DNA of 51,499 nucleotides. It comes from Nevskia sp. (lineage in GTDB: Bacteria > Pseudomonadota > Gammaproteobacteria > Nevskiales > Nevskiaceae). Positions 1 to 8,412 of the stretch are shown piece after piece. Each line of letters opens with the position of its first letter. Position 1 is the first letter of the stretch. The notes beneath the pieces were generated by a model that was given only the letters and a program-made list of their open reading frames with translations, had not been told where the DNA came from and searched no databases. The stretch covers positions 1 to 51,499 of the forward strand of contig NZ_JAHFRY010000012.1 of assembly GCF_023266035.1 (NCBI RefSeq), read 5' to 3'. The position numbers were made by a program, and so were the translations under genes.

Positions 1-21
1 GTTTCCAGTCACGGACGTCTC

Positions 22-366
22 ATGAATTTTTCCGTTGTCGCTCAGACTGCCGGCCTGCTGCTGCTGTCGAATCTGTTCATGACCTGGGCCTGGTACGGCC
101 ACCTGAAGACGCTCGGCGACAAGCCGCTGTGGATCGCGATCCTGTCCAGCTGGGGCATCGCGTTGTTCGAGTACTCGCTGATGGTGCCGGCCAACCGCAT
201 CGGCTTCGGTACCTTGAGCCTCGCGCAGCTGAAGATCCTGCAGGAGGTCATCACGCTGCTGGTGTTCATGCCGTTCGCCCTGCTGGTGATGAAGCAGCCG
301 CTGAAGCTCGATTTCCTGTGGGCCGGTTTGTGCATGTGTGGCGCCGTCTACTTCATCTTTCGCTGA
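22..366 (+). CDS. DUF486 / DMT-like small membrane protein
   Basis: A 114-residue, strongly hydrophobic protein with four predicted membrane segments (about residues 5-22, 35-55, 70-90 and 95-113). The central stretch with VPANRIGFG and the LKILQEV segment match the DUF486 family, a half-size relative of drug/metabolite transporters. No substrate is known for the family and none can be read here. Its length is normal for DUF486. The start is the first ATG after the window edge, so upstream regulatory sequence cannot be judged. It lies 69 bp before the amidase on the same strand and may be co-transcribed with it. Confidence 0.85.
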   Translation: MNFSVVAQTAGLLLLSNLFMTWAWYGHLKTLGDKPLWIAILSSWGIALFEYSLMVPANRIGFGTLSLAQLKILQEVITLLVFMPFALLVMKQPLKLDFLWAGLCMCGAVYFIFR

Positions 367-435
367 TCGCTGCGGCATCTTCCGCAGATCGCGGCGGCAT
401 TTCCCGCCGATCGCACAACCACTTTTCTTCCCATC

Positions 436-1911
436 ATGTTCAAGGAATATCCGGCGTACGACGCCACCGGCCTCGCCGAACTGGTCGCTCGGCGCGAGCT
501 GGGTGCCGGCGAGTTGCTGGATGCCGCGCTTGCCCGTCTCGATGCGGTCAACCCGAAGATCAACGCCTTCTGCGCGCCGATGATCGACGCCGCCCGGCGG
601 CGCGCCAACGGTCCGCTGAGTGGCCCGTTTGCCGGCGTACCGTTCCTGATCAAGGACATCGCCCAGAATGTGGCCGGCGTGCCGACCAGCGCCGGCAGCC
701 GTGTGCTGAAGGATTGGTGCCCGGAAGTCAGCTCCGAAATCGTGTTGCGTTTCGAGCGCGCCGGCCTGGTCAGCTTCGGCAAGACCACCACGCCCGAGCT
801 GGCGCTGAAGGGCTGCACCGAATCGCTGCTGTTCGGCGCTACCCGCAATCCCTGGAATCTGTCGCGCACGCCGGGCGGTTCGTCCGGCGGCGCCGCTGCG
901 GCTGTCGCAGCCGGCATCGTGCCGGCAGCCAGTGCTTCCGATGGCGGTGGCTCGATCCGCATTCCGGCTTCGTACTGCGGCCTGTTCGGTCTCCGTCCCG
1001 GCCGGGGTCGGGTGCCGCCGGGGCCGAGCCACGACGAGTTCTGGGAAGGCGCTTCCAGCGAGCACGTGCTGAGCCACACGGTGCGTGATTCGGCGCGGAT
1101 GCTCGATGCCATTCACGGTGCCGATGAAGGCAGCCCGTTCCGCATCGCCGGGCCCGAGCGGCCGTATGCCGAGGAAGTCGGTCGCGATCCGGGAAGGCTG
1201 CGGATCGGTTTTTCGACCGCATCGCCGATCAACCAGCCGGTCGATCTCGACTGCGTCCGCGCTGTGCACGAGACCGCGAAGCTGCTGGAAAGCCTCGGCC
1301 ATCACGTCGAGGAAGCCGCGCCCGAGATCGACGGCGAGGCGCTCGCCCACTGCTACCTGACCATGTATTACGGCCAGACCGCGGCGACCGTCGACCACGC
1401 CCGCGAACTGAGCGGTGCGGAAGAAAGCGCGTTCGAACTCGATACTCGCGTGCTGGCCGCATTCGGCCGCAGCCTGACCGCTGGCGAGTACGTGGCCAGT
1501 CGTCAGCGCTGGAATGATTTCATGCGCGCGATGGGCCGCTTCCACAGCCGTTTCGATCTGTATCTGACGCCCACCGTAGCGCAGCCGGCAGCGGGCATCG
1601 GTGCGCAGGACACGCCGTTGGCGGAAAGGATCGGCTTGCGTGCGGTGCTCAAGCTCGGCCTTGCCCGGCGCCTGCTGGACAGCGGCGTGGTCGACAGGAT
1701 CGCCGCCAAGAGCCTGGGCCGCGTGTCGTTCACGCAGCTGTCGAACCTGACTTTCACGCCGAGCATGTCGGTGCCGCTGGCGAGCTTCGCCGACGGCATG
1801 CCGCTGGGTGTGCAGTTCGTTGCCGCCACCGGCGGTGAAGGGCTGCTGATCAGGCTCGCTTCACAGCTGGAACAGGCGCAGCCCTGGGCAGGGCGGCGAG
1901 CTGCGATCTAG
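436..1911 (+). CDS. Amidase signature (AS) family amidase
   Basis: A 491-residue amidase signature enzyme that hydrolyses a carboxylic amide, substrate unknown. The Ser-cisSer-Lys triad is visible: Lys73 in FLIKDI, the glycine/serine motif GGSSGG at 147-152, and the nucleophile Ser173 in DGGGSIRIP. The downstream CGLFGLRP is the usual AS continuation. The overall resemblance is to 6-aminohexanoate-cyclic-dimer hydrolase-like amidases rather than GatA, since no gatB or gatC lies nearby. No signal peptide is seen, so it is probably cytoplasmic. No clear Shine-Dalgarno precedes the ATG. Its stop codon overlaps the stop codon of the convergent M23 peptidase gene, so the two 3' ends leave no room for a terminator. 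Confidence 0.9.
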   Translation: MFKEYPAYDATGLAELVARRELGAGELLDAALARLDAVNPKINAFCAPMIDAARRRANGPLSGPFAGVPFLIKDIAQNVAGVPTSAGSRVLKDWCPEVSSEIVLRFERAGLVSFGKTTTPELALKGCTESLLFGATRNPWNLSRTPGGSSGGAAAAVAAGIVPAASASDGGGSIRIPASYCGLFGLRPGRGRVPPGPSHDEFWEGASSEHVLSHTVRDSARMLDAIHGADEGSPFRIAGPERPYAEEVGRDPGRLRIGFSTASPINQPVDLDCVRAVHETAKLLESLGHHVEEAAPEIDGEALAHCYLTMYYGQTAATVDHARELSGAEESAFELDTRVLAAFGRSLTAGEYVASRQRWNDFMRAMGRFHSRFDLYLTPTVAQPAAGIGAQDTPLAERIGLRAVLKLGLARRLLDSGVVDRIAAKSLGRVSFTQLSNLTFTPSMSVPLASFADGMPLGVQFVAATGGEGLLIRLASQLEQAQPWAGRRAAI

Positions 1912-2699
1912 GTTCTACTGACACCGGACGAGGCGCGCCGAGGACGCTTCGGCGCCTCGACCACCGGCTTCGGCGCAGCGGCGGCAACCCGTGGCCGGCG
2001 CACCGGCTTCTTCAGCGCATCGATGCGCAGCAGCAGATTCGGATCCGGGCAGCGGGCCATCCAGGTGGCTTTTTCCGAGGCTCGGCAGACGCCTGGATAG
2101 TCGCCTTCGCGGCCATCGAGTTCGCGGATGATCTGGAAGTGCAGATGCGGCGCCCAGCCGACGTTCTCGTGCGGCTGACCGAGCCAGCCCAGCGGTTCGC
2201 CGATGCCGACCTTGCGGCCACGCGGCGACAACTGCAGCGACTGCCGCGACAGATGCCCGTACAGCGTGTGGAAGCGGATGCCCTGCAGCTCGTGTTCGAG
2301 GATCAGGGTCGGGCCGTAGTCGCCGAATTCCTTGTTGTCGCGCGTCGAATGAACGACCCCCGGCAGCACCGCGTGCACCACGGTGCCGGCCGAAATCCAC
2401 AGGTCGACGCCGAGATGCACGGTGCGTGGTTCTTCCGAGCCGGTGCCGTAGAGATCGCTCATCCGGTACAGCGCGCGATCCTCACCGTAGCCGCCCGCGG
2501 CGAAATCGGCATTGGCGACGCGCAGCTTGCGCAGGATCCAGCGATGGAACGCGGCGGCATCGGCCGGGTCGGTGCCTTCCAGGGCGTCCGGGCCGGGGCC
2601 CAGGATCAGCGGCAGGCAGCGCTTCGTATTCAGCGCGAACGATAGCGGGCTCGCGGCCGGCGTCGTCGCCAGTAACTTGCTGAAGGTGTCGCGTGCCAT
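1908..2699 (-). CDS. M23-family metallopeptidase
   Basis: A 263-residue protein with the zinc site of M23 (LytM-type) endopeptidases: His95 and Asp99 in HLGVD, His149 in LYGHL, and the HLH pair at 185-187. The family usually cuts peptidoglycan cross-bridges. I see no convincing signal peptide, so the location and target are uncertain; the particular N-terminal extension (about residues 15-85, with ALNTKRCLPL) resembles M23 domains found next to or fused to aminotransferases. The reading frame continues upstream to 2822, but those 41 residues look non-coding, and the ATG at 2699 gives the sensible N-terminus. It follows the cbpA-like gene on the same strand after 119 bp. Confidence 0.8.
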   Translation of the reverse strand: MARDTFSKLLATTPAASPLSFALNTKRCLPLILGPGPDALEGTDPADAAAFHRWILRKLRVANADFAAGGYGEDRALYRMSDLYGTGSEEPRTVHLGVDLWISAGTVVHAVLPGVVHSTRDNKEFGDYGPTLILEHELQGIRFHTLYGHLSRQSLQLSPRGRKVGIGEPLGWLGQPHENVGWAPHLHFQIIRELDGREGDYPGVCRASEKATWMARCPDPNLLLRIDALKKPVRRPRVAAAAPKPVVEAPKRPRRASSGVSRT

Positions 2700-2818
2700 C
2701 GTGCTCAGGCCCCGTCCATAAACCCTGTCATTGCCGAGCGCTGCGCGGGCTGAACCCGGAGCTGGCAACGGCAAACCGTCATTGTGCCGCGTAGCGCGCC
2801 GCAAGTCGCCCCCGATTT

Positions 2819-3709
2819 TCACGATGTGCCCCGTGTGCGAGGGTCGAAGTTCGGGAATTGCGCCTGCATCTGCTCGTAAACCTGTCGCTGGGCATCGGTT
2901 TCCGGTGCCGGTGTCTGCACCTGGATGGTGACGAACTGATCGCCGTCCGGACTGCCGGGCAGGCCGCGTCCTTTCAGGCGCAGGCGTCGTCCAGACAACG
3001 TGCCCGGTGGCAGGTTCAACTCGACGGTGCCGCCGAGCGTCTGCACCGGCACCGCCTTGCCGAGCGCGGCTTCCCAGGGCGCCACGTTCAGGTTCATGTG
3101 CAGATCGCGACCCTCCGGCTTGAACAGCGGATGCGGCGAGAACGTCACATCCAGCAGCAGGTCGCCGCCACGCGGCGCCTGGCCGGGCAGGCGAATGGTC
3201 TGGCCGGAGGCCACGCCCTTCGGGATGCGCACATTCAGCGTGCGATTGCCGATCGAGATGTTGCGGGTGGCGCCGCTGTAGGAATCTTCGAGTGCGATCG
3301 ACAGCGAGGCCTGCTGATCGCGCGGTGGCCCGCCGAAGCCGCCGCCCTGATCGAAGCCGCCGCCCGCGCCACCGGCGCCGCCGAACAGCGTCGAGAAGAA
3401 ATCGGAGAAATCGCCACCGCCGGCGCCACCGCCCATGCCGCCACGGCCACCACCGCCCCAGCCGGGGGGCGGCGTGAAGCGCTGACCGTTCTGCCAGTTG
3501 GGACCCAGCTGGTCGTAGGCGGCGCGCTTTTTTGGGTCGCCGAGCACTTCGTTGGCTTCATTGGCGGCCTTGAAGCGATCCTCGGCGTCCTTGGCCTGGT
3601 TACGGTCCGGATGGAATTCGCGCGCCAGCTTGCGATAGGCGCGCTTGATCTCGGCCTCGCTGGCGGTACGCGGCACGCCCAGAATCTTGTAGTAATCCTT
3701 GTATTCCAT
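2819..3709 (-). CDS. cbpA: DnaJ-type co-chaperone, CbpA-like
   Basis: A 296-residue type B Hsp40. The J domain covers residues 1-70 with the HPD motif at 33-35, which stimulates DnaK ATPase. A glycine/phenylalanine-rich linker (about 80-125) follows, then two C-terminal peptide-binding domains. The zinc-finger cysteine repeats of true DnaJ are absent, which points to CbpA, the curved-DNA-binding J protein. No CbpM modulator gene lies beside it: the next gene downstream is the M23 peptidase. A 210-bp divergent region separates it from gshA. The family assignment is firm; the CbpA-specific DNA-binding role is inferred. Confidence 0.88.
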   Translation of the reverse strand: MEYKDYYKILGVPRTASEAEIKRAYRKLAREFHPDRNQAKDAEDRFKAANEANEVLGDPKKRAAYDQLGPNWQNGQRFTPPPGWGGGGRGGMGGGAGGGDFSDFFSTLFGGAGGAGGGFDQGGGFGGPPRDQQASLSIALEDSYSGATRNISIGNRTLNVRIPKGVASGQTIRLPGQAPRGGDLLLDVTFSPHPLFKPEGRDLHMNLNVAPWEAALGKAVPVQTLGGTVELNLPPGTLSGRRLRLKGRGLPGSPDGDQFVTIQVQTPAPETDAQRQVYEQMQAQFPNFDPRTRGTS

Positions 3710-3919
3710 CGTTTTCCGAAAGCGGCGGCGGGATGTCGAAAACCTGTCAAGGCGTCGCTCAATGGCTTGGGGGCGAGCGCCGATCGTTCAAGAGCCCGGC
3801 CATGGCGACAGCGCTCGCGGCCGCCGCGCGAAGTGAAGGATTAGAGGTCTGGACGATGTTAACGATCGGTTACGCTACGTCTCCCGCGCGCACCCTCGCG
3901 CCAGCCGGCAGATGCCGTC

Positions 3920-5248
3920 ATGCCTTCGCTCTCGCACCACGCCGTTCCCAACCTGACCACCGCCCAGACGGCGCCCCTGTTGCGTTTCGAAAGCCTGCTG
4001 CTCGAGCGCGCGGCCGAGATCGAACGCTGGTTCCGCAATCAATGGGCGACCACGCCGCCGCCGTTCTACTGTTCGGTGGATCTGCGCAACGCCGGCTTCA
4101 AGCTGGCGCCGGTCGATACCAACCTGTTTCCCGGCGGCTTCAACAATCTGAACCCGGCGTTCGAATCGCTGTGCGTGCAGGCGATCCAATCGGCGCTCGA
4201 TCGGGTGATGTCGACCGCCTGCGACGTGCTGCTGGTGCCCGAGAACCACACCCGCAATCGCTTCTATCTGGAAAACGTTGCCGCCTTGCAGGGGCTGATC
4301 CAGAAGGCTGGCTATACGGTGCGTCTTGGCTCGCTGCGCAGCGATCTGAATGAACCGGAGACCATCACACTGGATTCCGGCCGCACCCTGCATCTGGAAC
4401 CGATCCATCGCGACGGCGATCAGGTCTATGTCGGTGATTTCCGGCCCTGTGTCGTGGTGCTCAACAACGACCTGTCGGCCGGCCGGCCGCCGATTCTCGA
4501 CCAGATCGCCCAGCCGGTGATCCCGCCGCTCGGCGTGGGCTGGAACACGCGCCTGAAGACCCAGCACTTCGGCATCTACCGCGAAGTGGCGGCCGAGTTC
4601 GGCAAGCTGCTCGGCATCGATCCCTGGTGGGTCGATCCGCTGTTCCGCAACTGTGGTCAGATCAACTTCAAGACGCGAGAAGGCGAGGACTGTCTGGCCT
4701 CGAACGTCGAACTGCTGCTCGAAGACATCGCCGAGAAGTACCGTGAGTACGGCGTCAAGGACGAGCCGTTCGTGATCGTCAAGGCTGACGCCGGCACCTA
4801 CGGCATGGGCGTGATGACTGTGCGCAGCGCCGACGAGATCCGCAACATGAATCGTGACGCGCGCAAGAAGATGGCTTCGGCCAAGGAAGGCAACGAAGTC
4901 ACCGGCGCGATCATCCAGGAAGGCGTCTACACCTTCGAGCGCTGGGGTGATGAGCAATCGACCGCCGAGCCGGTGGTCTACATGATCGATCGCCATGTGG
5001 TCGGCGGCTTCTACCGTGTGCACGGCGGCCGTTCGAACATCGAGAATCTCAACGCGCCCGGTGCCAGCTTCCAGCCGCTGGCGTTCGCCGAACCCTGCAA
5101 CTGCCCGGACACCGCGCAGAACCCGGACGCCTCGCCGAACCGCTTCTACGCTTACGGCGTGGTCGCTCGCCTAGCTTTGGTGGCGGCGGCGCGGGAAACC
5201 GCCAACGCCCAGATGCGCGAGCCGAGCGTTGCCGAAGTCGCGGCCTGA
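3920..5248 (+). CDS. gshA: Glutamate--cysteine ligase, Acidithiobacillus-type
   Basis: A 442-residue enzyme for the first step of glutathione synthesis: ATP-dependent formation of gamma-glutamylcysteine. The sequence matches the family first described from Acidithiobacillus ferrooxidans (TIGR02049 type), not the E. coli or plant-type GshA. Recognisable stretches are the N-terminal WFRNQW and FYCSVDLRNAG, the central FKTREGEDC, and the nucleotide-binding-like VKADAGTYGMGVM. The length is usual for this group. The partner GshB lies at 46819-47784, so the window encodes both enzymes of the pathway. There is no strong Shine-Dalgarno; the ATG is the first in frame and gives the N-terminus expected for the family. 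Confidence 0.9.
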   Translation: MPSLSHHAVPNLTTAQTAPLLRFESLLLERAAEIERWFRNQWATTPPPFYCSVDLRNAGFKLAPVDTNLFPGGFNNLNPAFESLCVQAIQSALDRVMSTACDVLLVPENHTRNRFYLENVAALQGLIQKAGYTVRLGSLRSDLNEPETITLDSGRTLHLEPIHRDGDQVYVGDFRPCVVVLNNDLSAGRPPILDQIAQPVIPPLGVGWNTRLKTQHFGIYREVAAEFGKLLGIDPWWVDPLFRNCGQINFKTREGEDCLASNVELLLEDIAEKYREYGVKDEPFVIVKADAGTYGMGVMTVRSADEIRNMNRDARKKMASAKEGNEVTGAIIQEGVYTFERWGDEQSTAEPVVYMIDRHVVGGFYRVHGGRSNIENLNAPGASFQPLAFAEPCNCPDTAQNPDASPNRFYAYGVVARLALVAAARETANAQMREPSVAEVAA

Positions 5249-5277
5249 AGCCTCACCGGGCCTGAGACTTTGATCCG

Positions 5278-5484
5278 ATGATCAAGCTCCTGCTCTGGCT
5301 GCTGCTGTTCGTGCTGTGCTGGCCGCTCGCGCTGCTGGCCCTGGTGCTGTACCCGCTGTTCTGGCTGATCGCGCTGCCGTTCCGGCTGGTCGGCATCACT
5401 TTCGAAGCTCTGTTCGCGCTGCTGCGCGCCGTGCTGATGTTGCCGGCGCGTCTGCTCGGCGGCGGCCCGCGCAGTTCAACCTGA
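5278..5484 (+). CDS. Small hydrophobic membrane protein, unknown
   Basis: A 68-residue protein made almost wholly of Leu, Trp, Phe, Ala and Val, with two likely membrane helices (about residues 3-30 and 32-56) and a short polar tail. I do not recognise a family. Almost all codons end in G or C, as in real genes here, and it fits tightly between gshA (29 bp upstream) and the decarboxylase-like gene (9 bp downstream), so it is probably translated as part of that transcription unit. A role in the membrane or as a small regulator can only be guessed. Confidence 0.65.
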   Translation: MIKLLLWLLLFVLCWPLALLALVLYPLFWLIALPFRLVGITFEALFALLRAVLMLPARLLGGGPRSST

Positions 5485-5493
5485 ATCCGCATC

Positions 5494-6198
5494 ATGTCCA
5501 TCCTGCTCACCCCTGACCGCGATTTGCCGACCGTCCCGCTGGCGCCGGCACCCTGGTCGCTGACCGGCAGCGGCTACATCCTGATGGTCAAGCTGCCGTC
5601 GACGGTGCTCGACGATCCGCGCCACGTGCCGCAGGAACTGCGCGGCAAGCGCAGTGGCAAGTACGCGACGGTGATGCTGGTCGACTACGAGGATTCCGCA
5701 GTCGGCCCGTACCGAGAGTTGCTGTACATCCCGGGCAAGTTTCCGTTCAAGGGTGGGCCCAAGAAAAAGAATTACCAATCGATCACCCGCATCTATGTGT
5801 CGAGCATGGAATCGGTGGTCAACGGTCGCCGCAACTGGGGCATTCCGAAGGACGTGGCCAGCTTCGACTACCGCTATGGCGTTGATGGCATCGATCGCTT
5901 CGATACCCGCCTCGACGGCAAGCCGTTCGCCAGCTTCACCTTCAAGCCCGGCAAGCTGAAGTGGCCGTTCTCGACCGCGATCGTGCCCAATGCCCTGCTG
6001 CAGTTGGCGCAGCTGCACGGTGGCCAGCAGTTCGTCTATGCACCTTCGGCGAGCGGCAAGCTGCAGTTCGCGAAGCTGCTGGACTGGTCGTTCGACAGCA
6101 CGCTGTTCCCGGACTTGAGCCAAGGCAAGGTTGTGGCCTGCGTCAAGGTGGCGCGCTTCACGATGGGCTTTCCGGTGTCGGTAGTGACGCCGGCCTGA
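5494..6198 (+). CDS. Acetoacetate decarboxylase-like protein
   Basis: A 234-residue member of the acetoacetate decarboxylase (ADC) fold family. The stretch NGRRNWGIPKDVA places Lys119 where ADC has its Schiff-base lysine. The surrounding strands (ATVMLVDYED, YRELLYIPG, FASFTFKPG) fit the ADC double-cone fold. Whether it really decarboxylates acetoacetate is open, because many family members act on other small keto acids or lack activity; the tandem acid/lysine context of classical ADC is only partly kept. No signal peptide. It is 9 bp behind the small membrane protein and 59 bp before an EamA transporter. Confidence 0.75.
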   Translation: MSILLTPDRDLPTVPLAPAPWSLTGSGYILMVKLPSTVLDDPRHVPQELRGKRSGKYATVMLVDYEDSAVGPYRELLYIPGKFPFKGGPKKKNYQSITRIYVSSMESVVNGRRNWGIPKDVASFDYRYGVDGIDRFDTRLDGKPFASFTFKPGKLKWPFSTAIVPNALLQLAQLHGGQQFVYAPSASGKLQFAKLLDWSFDSTLFPDLSQGKVVACVKVARFTMGFPVSVVTPA

Positions 6199-6257
6199 GA
6201 TAGCGGCCGTTTGCTGGCGGCCGCAGGTTTCCCGCGCATGAATGCCGTAGCCAGACG

Positions 6258-7148
6258 ATGAACTTCGGCATCGGCGAGTTCTATTCCCTGAGCTGCGCGC
6301 TGGTCTGGGCGATTGCGGTCGTGCTGTTCAAGAAGGCCGGCGAATCCTTGAGCCCGTTCGCGCTGAACCTGTTCAAGAACACGCTGGCGGCGAGCCTGCT
6401 CGGCCTGACCGTGCTGTTCGTGTCGCCCGCCGTGCCGGCGCTGCCGCCCTTGTCGCTGCTGCTGATCCTGCTGTCCGGCTGGCTCGGCATCTGCCTTGGC
6501 GATACCTACTACCTGCGTGCGCTGAACCAGATCGGCGCCAGCCGCATGGCGGTCGCGCAGACCTTGTACTCGCCATTCGTGATCGGCCTGTCGGCCCTGT
6601 TCCTCGGCGAGCATCTGCGCGGGCCGCAATGGCTGGGCGCGTCGCTGATATTGCTCGGCGTGGTGCTGGTGACCTGGAGCCGCGATCCGACGCGCAGCGC
6701 GATCGACACCCGCAGCCTGAGAGTCGGCACCGCGATCGGCGTGCTGTCGGTACTGCTGATGGCGATCGGCATCGTCATCGCCAAGCCGATGCTGGCACTG
6801 CACGATTTCCTCTGGGTGGTCTGGCTGCGCCTGATCGGTGGCCTGATCGGCATGGCGCTGATCGTGGCCTGGCGTCGCAACGGGCCGGCGGTGATCGCCG
6901 AGTTCCGCAGCGTGCGTCACTGGCCGCAGGTGATCGCCGGTTCGATTGCCGGCAGCTATCTGTCGATGCTGCTGTGGCTGGCCGGCTACAAGTACACGAG
7001 CGCTTCGGTATCGGCGGTGCTCAACGAGACGGCGGCCGTGTTCATCGTGCTGTTCGCGGTGCTGTTCCTGCACGAGCGCGTGCGGTCTCGGCAGTACGCC
7101 GGAATCGCGCTGGCCATGCTCGGTGTTGCGCTGGTGGTGCTGCGCTGA
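6258..7148 (+). CDS. EamA-family (DMT) transporter
   Basis: A 296-residue inner-membrane protein with about ten membrane helices arranged as two EamA repeats (roughly residues 5-138 and 150-295). Typical signatures are the end of each repeat: ALFLGEHLRGPQWLGASLIL in the first and LFLHERVRSRQYAGIALAM in the second. The family exports or imports metabolites and amino acids, but substrates cannot be read from sequence. Length is typical. The ATG at 6258 directly precedes the first helix. It follows the decarboxylase-like gene on the same strand. Confidence 0.88.
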   Translation: MNFGIGEFYSLSCALVWAIAVVLFKKAGESLSPFALNLFKNTLAASLLGLTVLFVSPAVPALPPLSLLLILLSGWLGICLGDTYYLRALNQIGASRMAVAQTLYSPFVIGLSALFLGEHLRGPQWLGASLILLGVVLVTWSRDPTRSAIDTRSLRVGTAIGVLSVLLMAIGIVIAKPMLALHDFLWVVWLRLIGGLIGMALIVAWRRNGPAVIAEFRSVRHWPQVIAGSIAGSYLSMLLWLAGYKYTSASVSAVLNETAAVFIVLFAVLFLHERVRSRQYAGIALAMLGVALVVLR

Positions 7149-7286
7149 GCGACGCAAATACGGCGCGCTTCTCAATGATTTTCGCGGCTGTCGCGAGGCC
7201 GGCGCCGCCCATCGCGGTTCGATTGCGAAGGGCCGGCGGCGGTCGCAAAGTCGTCACGAGATTTCTCGTTAATAAAAGAGCAAGCC

Positions 7287-8282
7287 GTGAAAAAATACTA
7301 CTCAGCCTGGTTGGGTCGCTGCGTTGCGGGACTGCTGCTGGCCCTGTCCTGGAATGCTGCCGCGGCGGCCGCCAAGGCCACCGCCGTGTCCGGCAGCATC
7401 GATCCCATCAGCGGTTATCAGACGCTCAGTGGCAGCCTGAAGCGGGTCTGGACGCTGCTCAATGGCACCTACGTGCAAACCACCTCCGGCACTACGGCCG
7501 TTGCGGCGACGATCAAGGTAGCCGGCGTCAGCCGCCGTTACATCATCGTGCGGCCCAACCCGGCGCCTGCAGGCGCGCCGGTGCTGCTGCTGCTGCATGC
7601 CAACGGCGTGACGCCGGAGAACATGGCAAACCTGACCGAAGTGGCCGACTACGTGCAGACCCAGGGCTTCTGGGCCGTGCTGCCGGCCGCGATCGGCGGC
7701 ACCTGGAAGGATGATCCGAGCACCAGCAACAAGGACGACACGCTATTCATCTCGGCGCTGATCGATACGCTGGTCACACAAGGTGTCGATGCCAGCCGCG
7801 TCTACGCGGGCGGCTATTCGAACGGCGGTTTCATGGCCGAGCGACTGGCCTGCGAGTTGTCGGACAAGATCGTCGCGTTCGGCATCAATGCCGCAACCCT
7901 GCGCACCGGCCTGGCCAATGTCTGCGCGCCAACCAAGCCCCGCGCCAAGGTTTATCTGCTTGGCACCGCCGACACCATCGTTCCCTACGATGGCGCCTTC
8001 AACATGAAGTCGGCGCTGTCGACGATGGCCTACTGGAACAGCAAGCAGGGCTGCGGTGGCGTCCTGGCCAGCTCGCTTCCGGACCGCGCCGCCGACGGCA
8101 CCACGGCGCAGCTGACGCGCTACACCGGCTGCAATGGCGGCACGCTCGAGAACCGGCTGTACACGATCACCGGCGGCGGCCACGCCTGGTCCGGCGGCCT
8201 GACCAGCGCGCAGTACGTCACCAGCCAGGACCTCAAGGCCACCGGCGTGATCTGGAGTTTCGTCAGCGCCTATCGGCGCTGA
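7287..8282 (+). CDS. Secreted CE1/LpqC-type esterase (PHB depolymerase-like)
   Basis: A 331-residue exported alpha/beta hydrolase. Residues 1-29 form a Sec signal peptide (MKKYYSAW start, Leu-rich core, Ala-rich cleavage region). The catalytic triad is visible as Ser178 in GGYSNGG, Asp229 in GTADTIVP and His299 in GGGHAWSG. This is the arrangement of LpqC, poly(3-hydroxybutyrate) depolymerase and feruloyl esterase relatives (carbohydrate esterase family 1). The real substrate, polyester or plant phenolic ester, cannot be decided. Four cysteines after position 185 could form disulfides outside the cytoplasm. No substrate-binding domain is attached. The region upstream (7149-7286) is somewhat AT-richer near the start and may hold its own promoter. 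Confidence 0.83.
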   Translation: MKKYYSAWLGRCVAGLLLALSWNAAAAAAKATAVSGSIDPISGYQTLSGSLKRVWTLLNGTYVQTTSGTTAVAATIKVAGVSRRYIIVRPNPAPAGAPVLLLLHANGVTPENMANLTEVADYVQTQGFWAVLPAAIGGTWKDDPSTSNKDDTLFISALIDTLVTQGVDASRVYAGGYSNGGFMAERLACELSDKIVAFGINAATLRTGLANVCAPTKPRAKVYLLGTADTIVPYDGAFNMKSALSTMAYWNSKQGCGGVLASSLPDRAADGTTAQLTRYTGCNGGTLENRLYTITGGGHAWSGGLTSAQYVTSQDLKATGVIWSFVSAYRR

Positions 8283-8412
8283 AATCCCGCGCCACTCGGG
8301 GAGCGCTGCCGCCGCTGCGCTTCACGAGCGATTCCGGAACGTTTCAGCGAGCTTGGCGTCAGACTCCTGCGCGATATAGCCCGCAGGCCAATCACGGGCT
8401 GGAGTCGATCGG

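Noticed and set aside
1-16. The first bases (GTTTCCAGTCACGG) resemble sequencing or random-amplification primer sequence
   Set aside because: The match is imperfect and short, and the window edge gives no way to tell a contig end from chance.
3733-4353. A 206-codon plus-strand frame overlapping the gshA start
   Set aside because: It lies in another frame of gshA for most of its length, is Arg-rich and has no family features.
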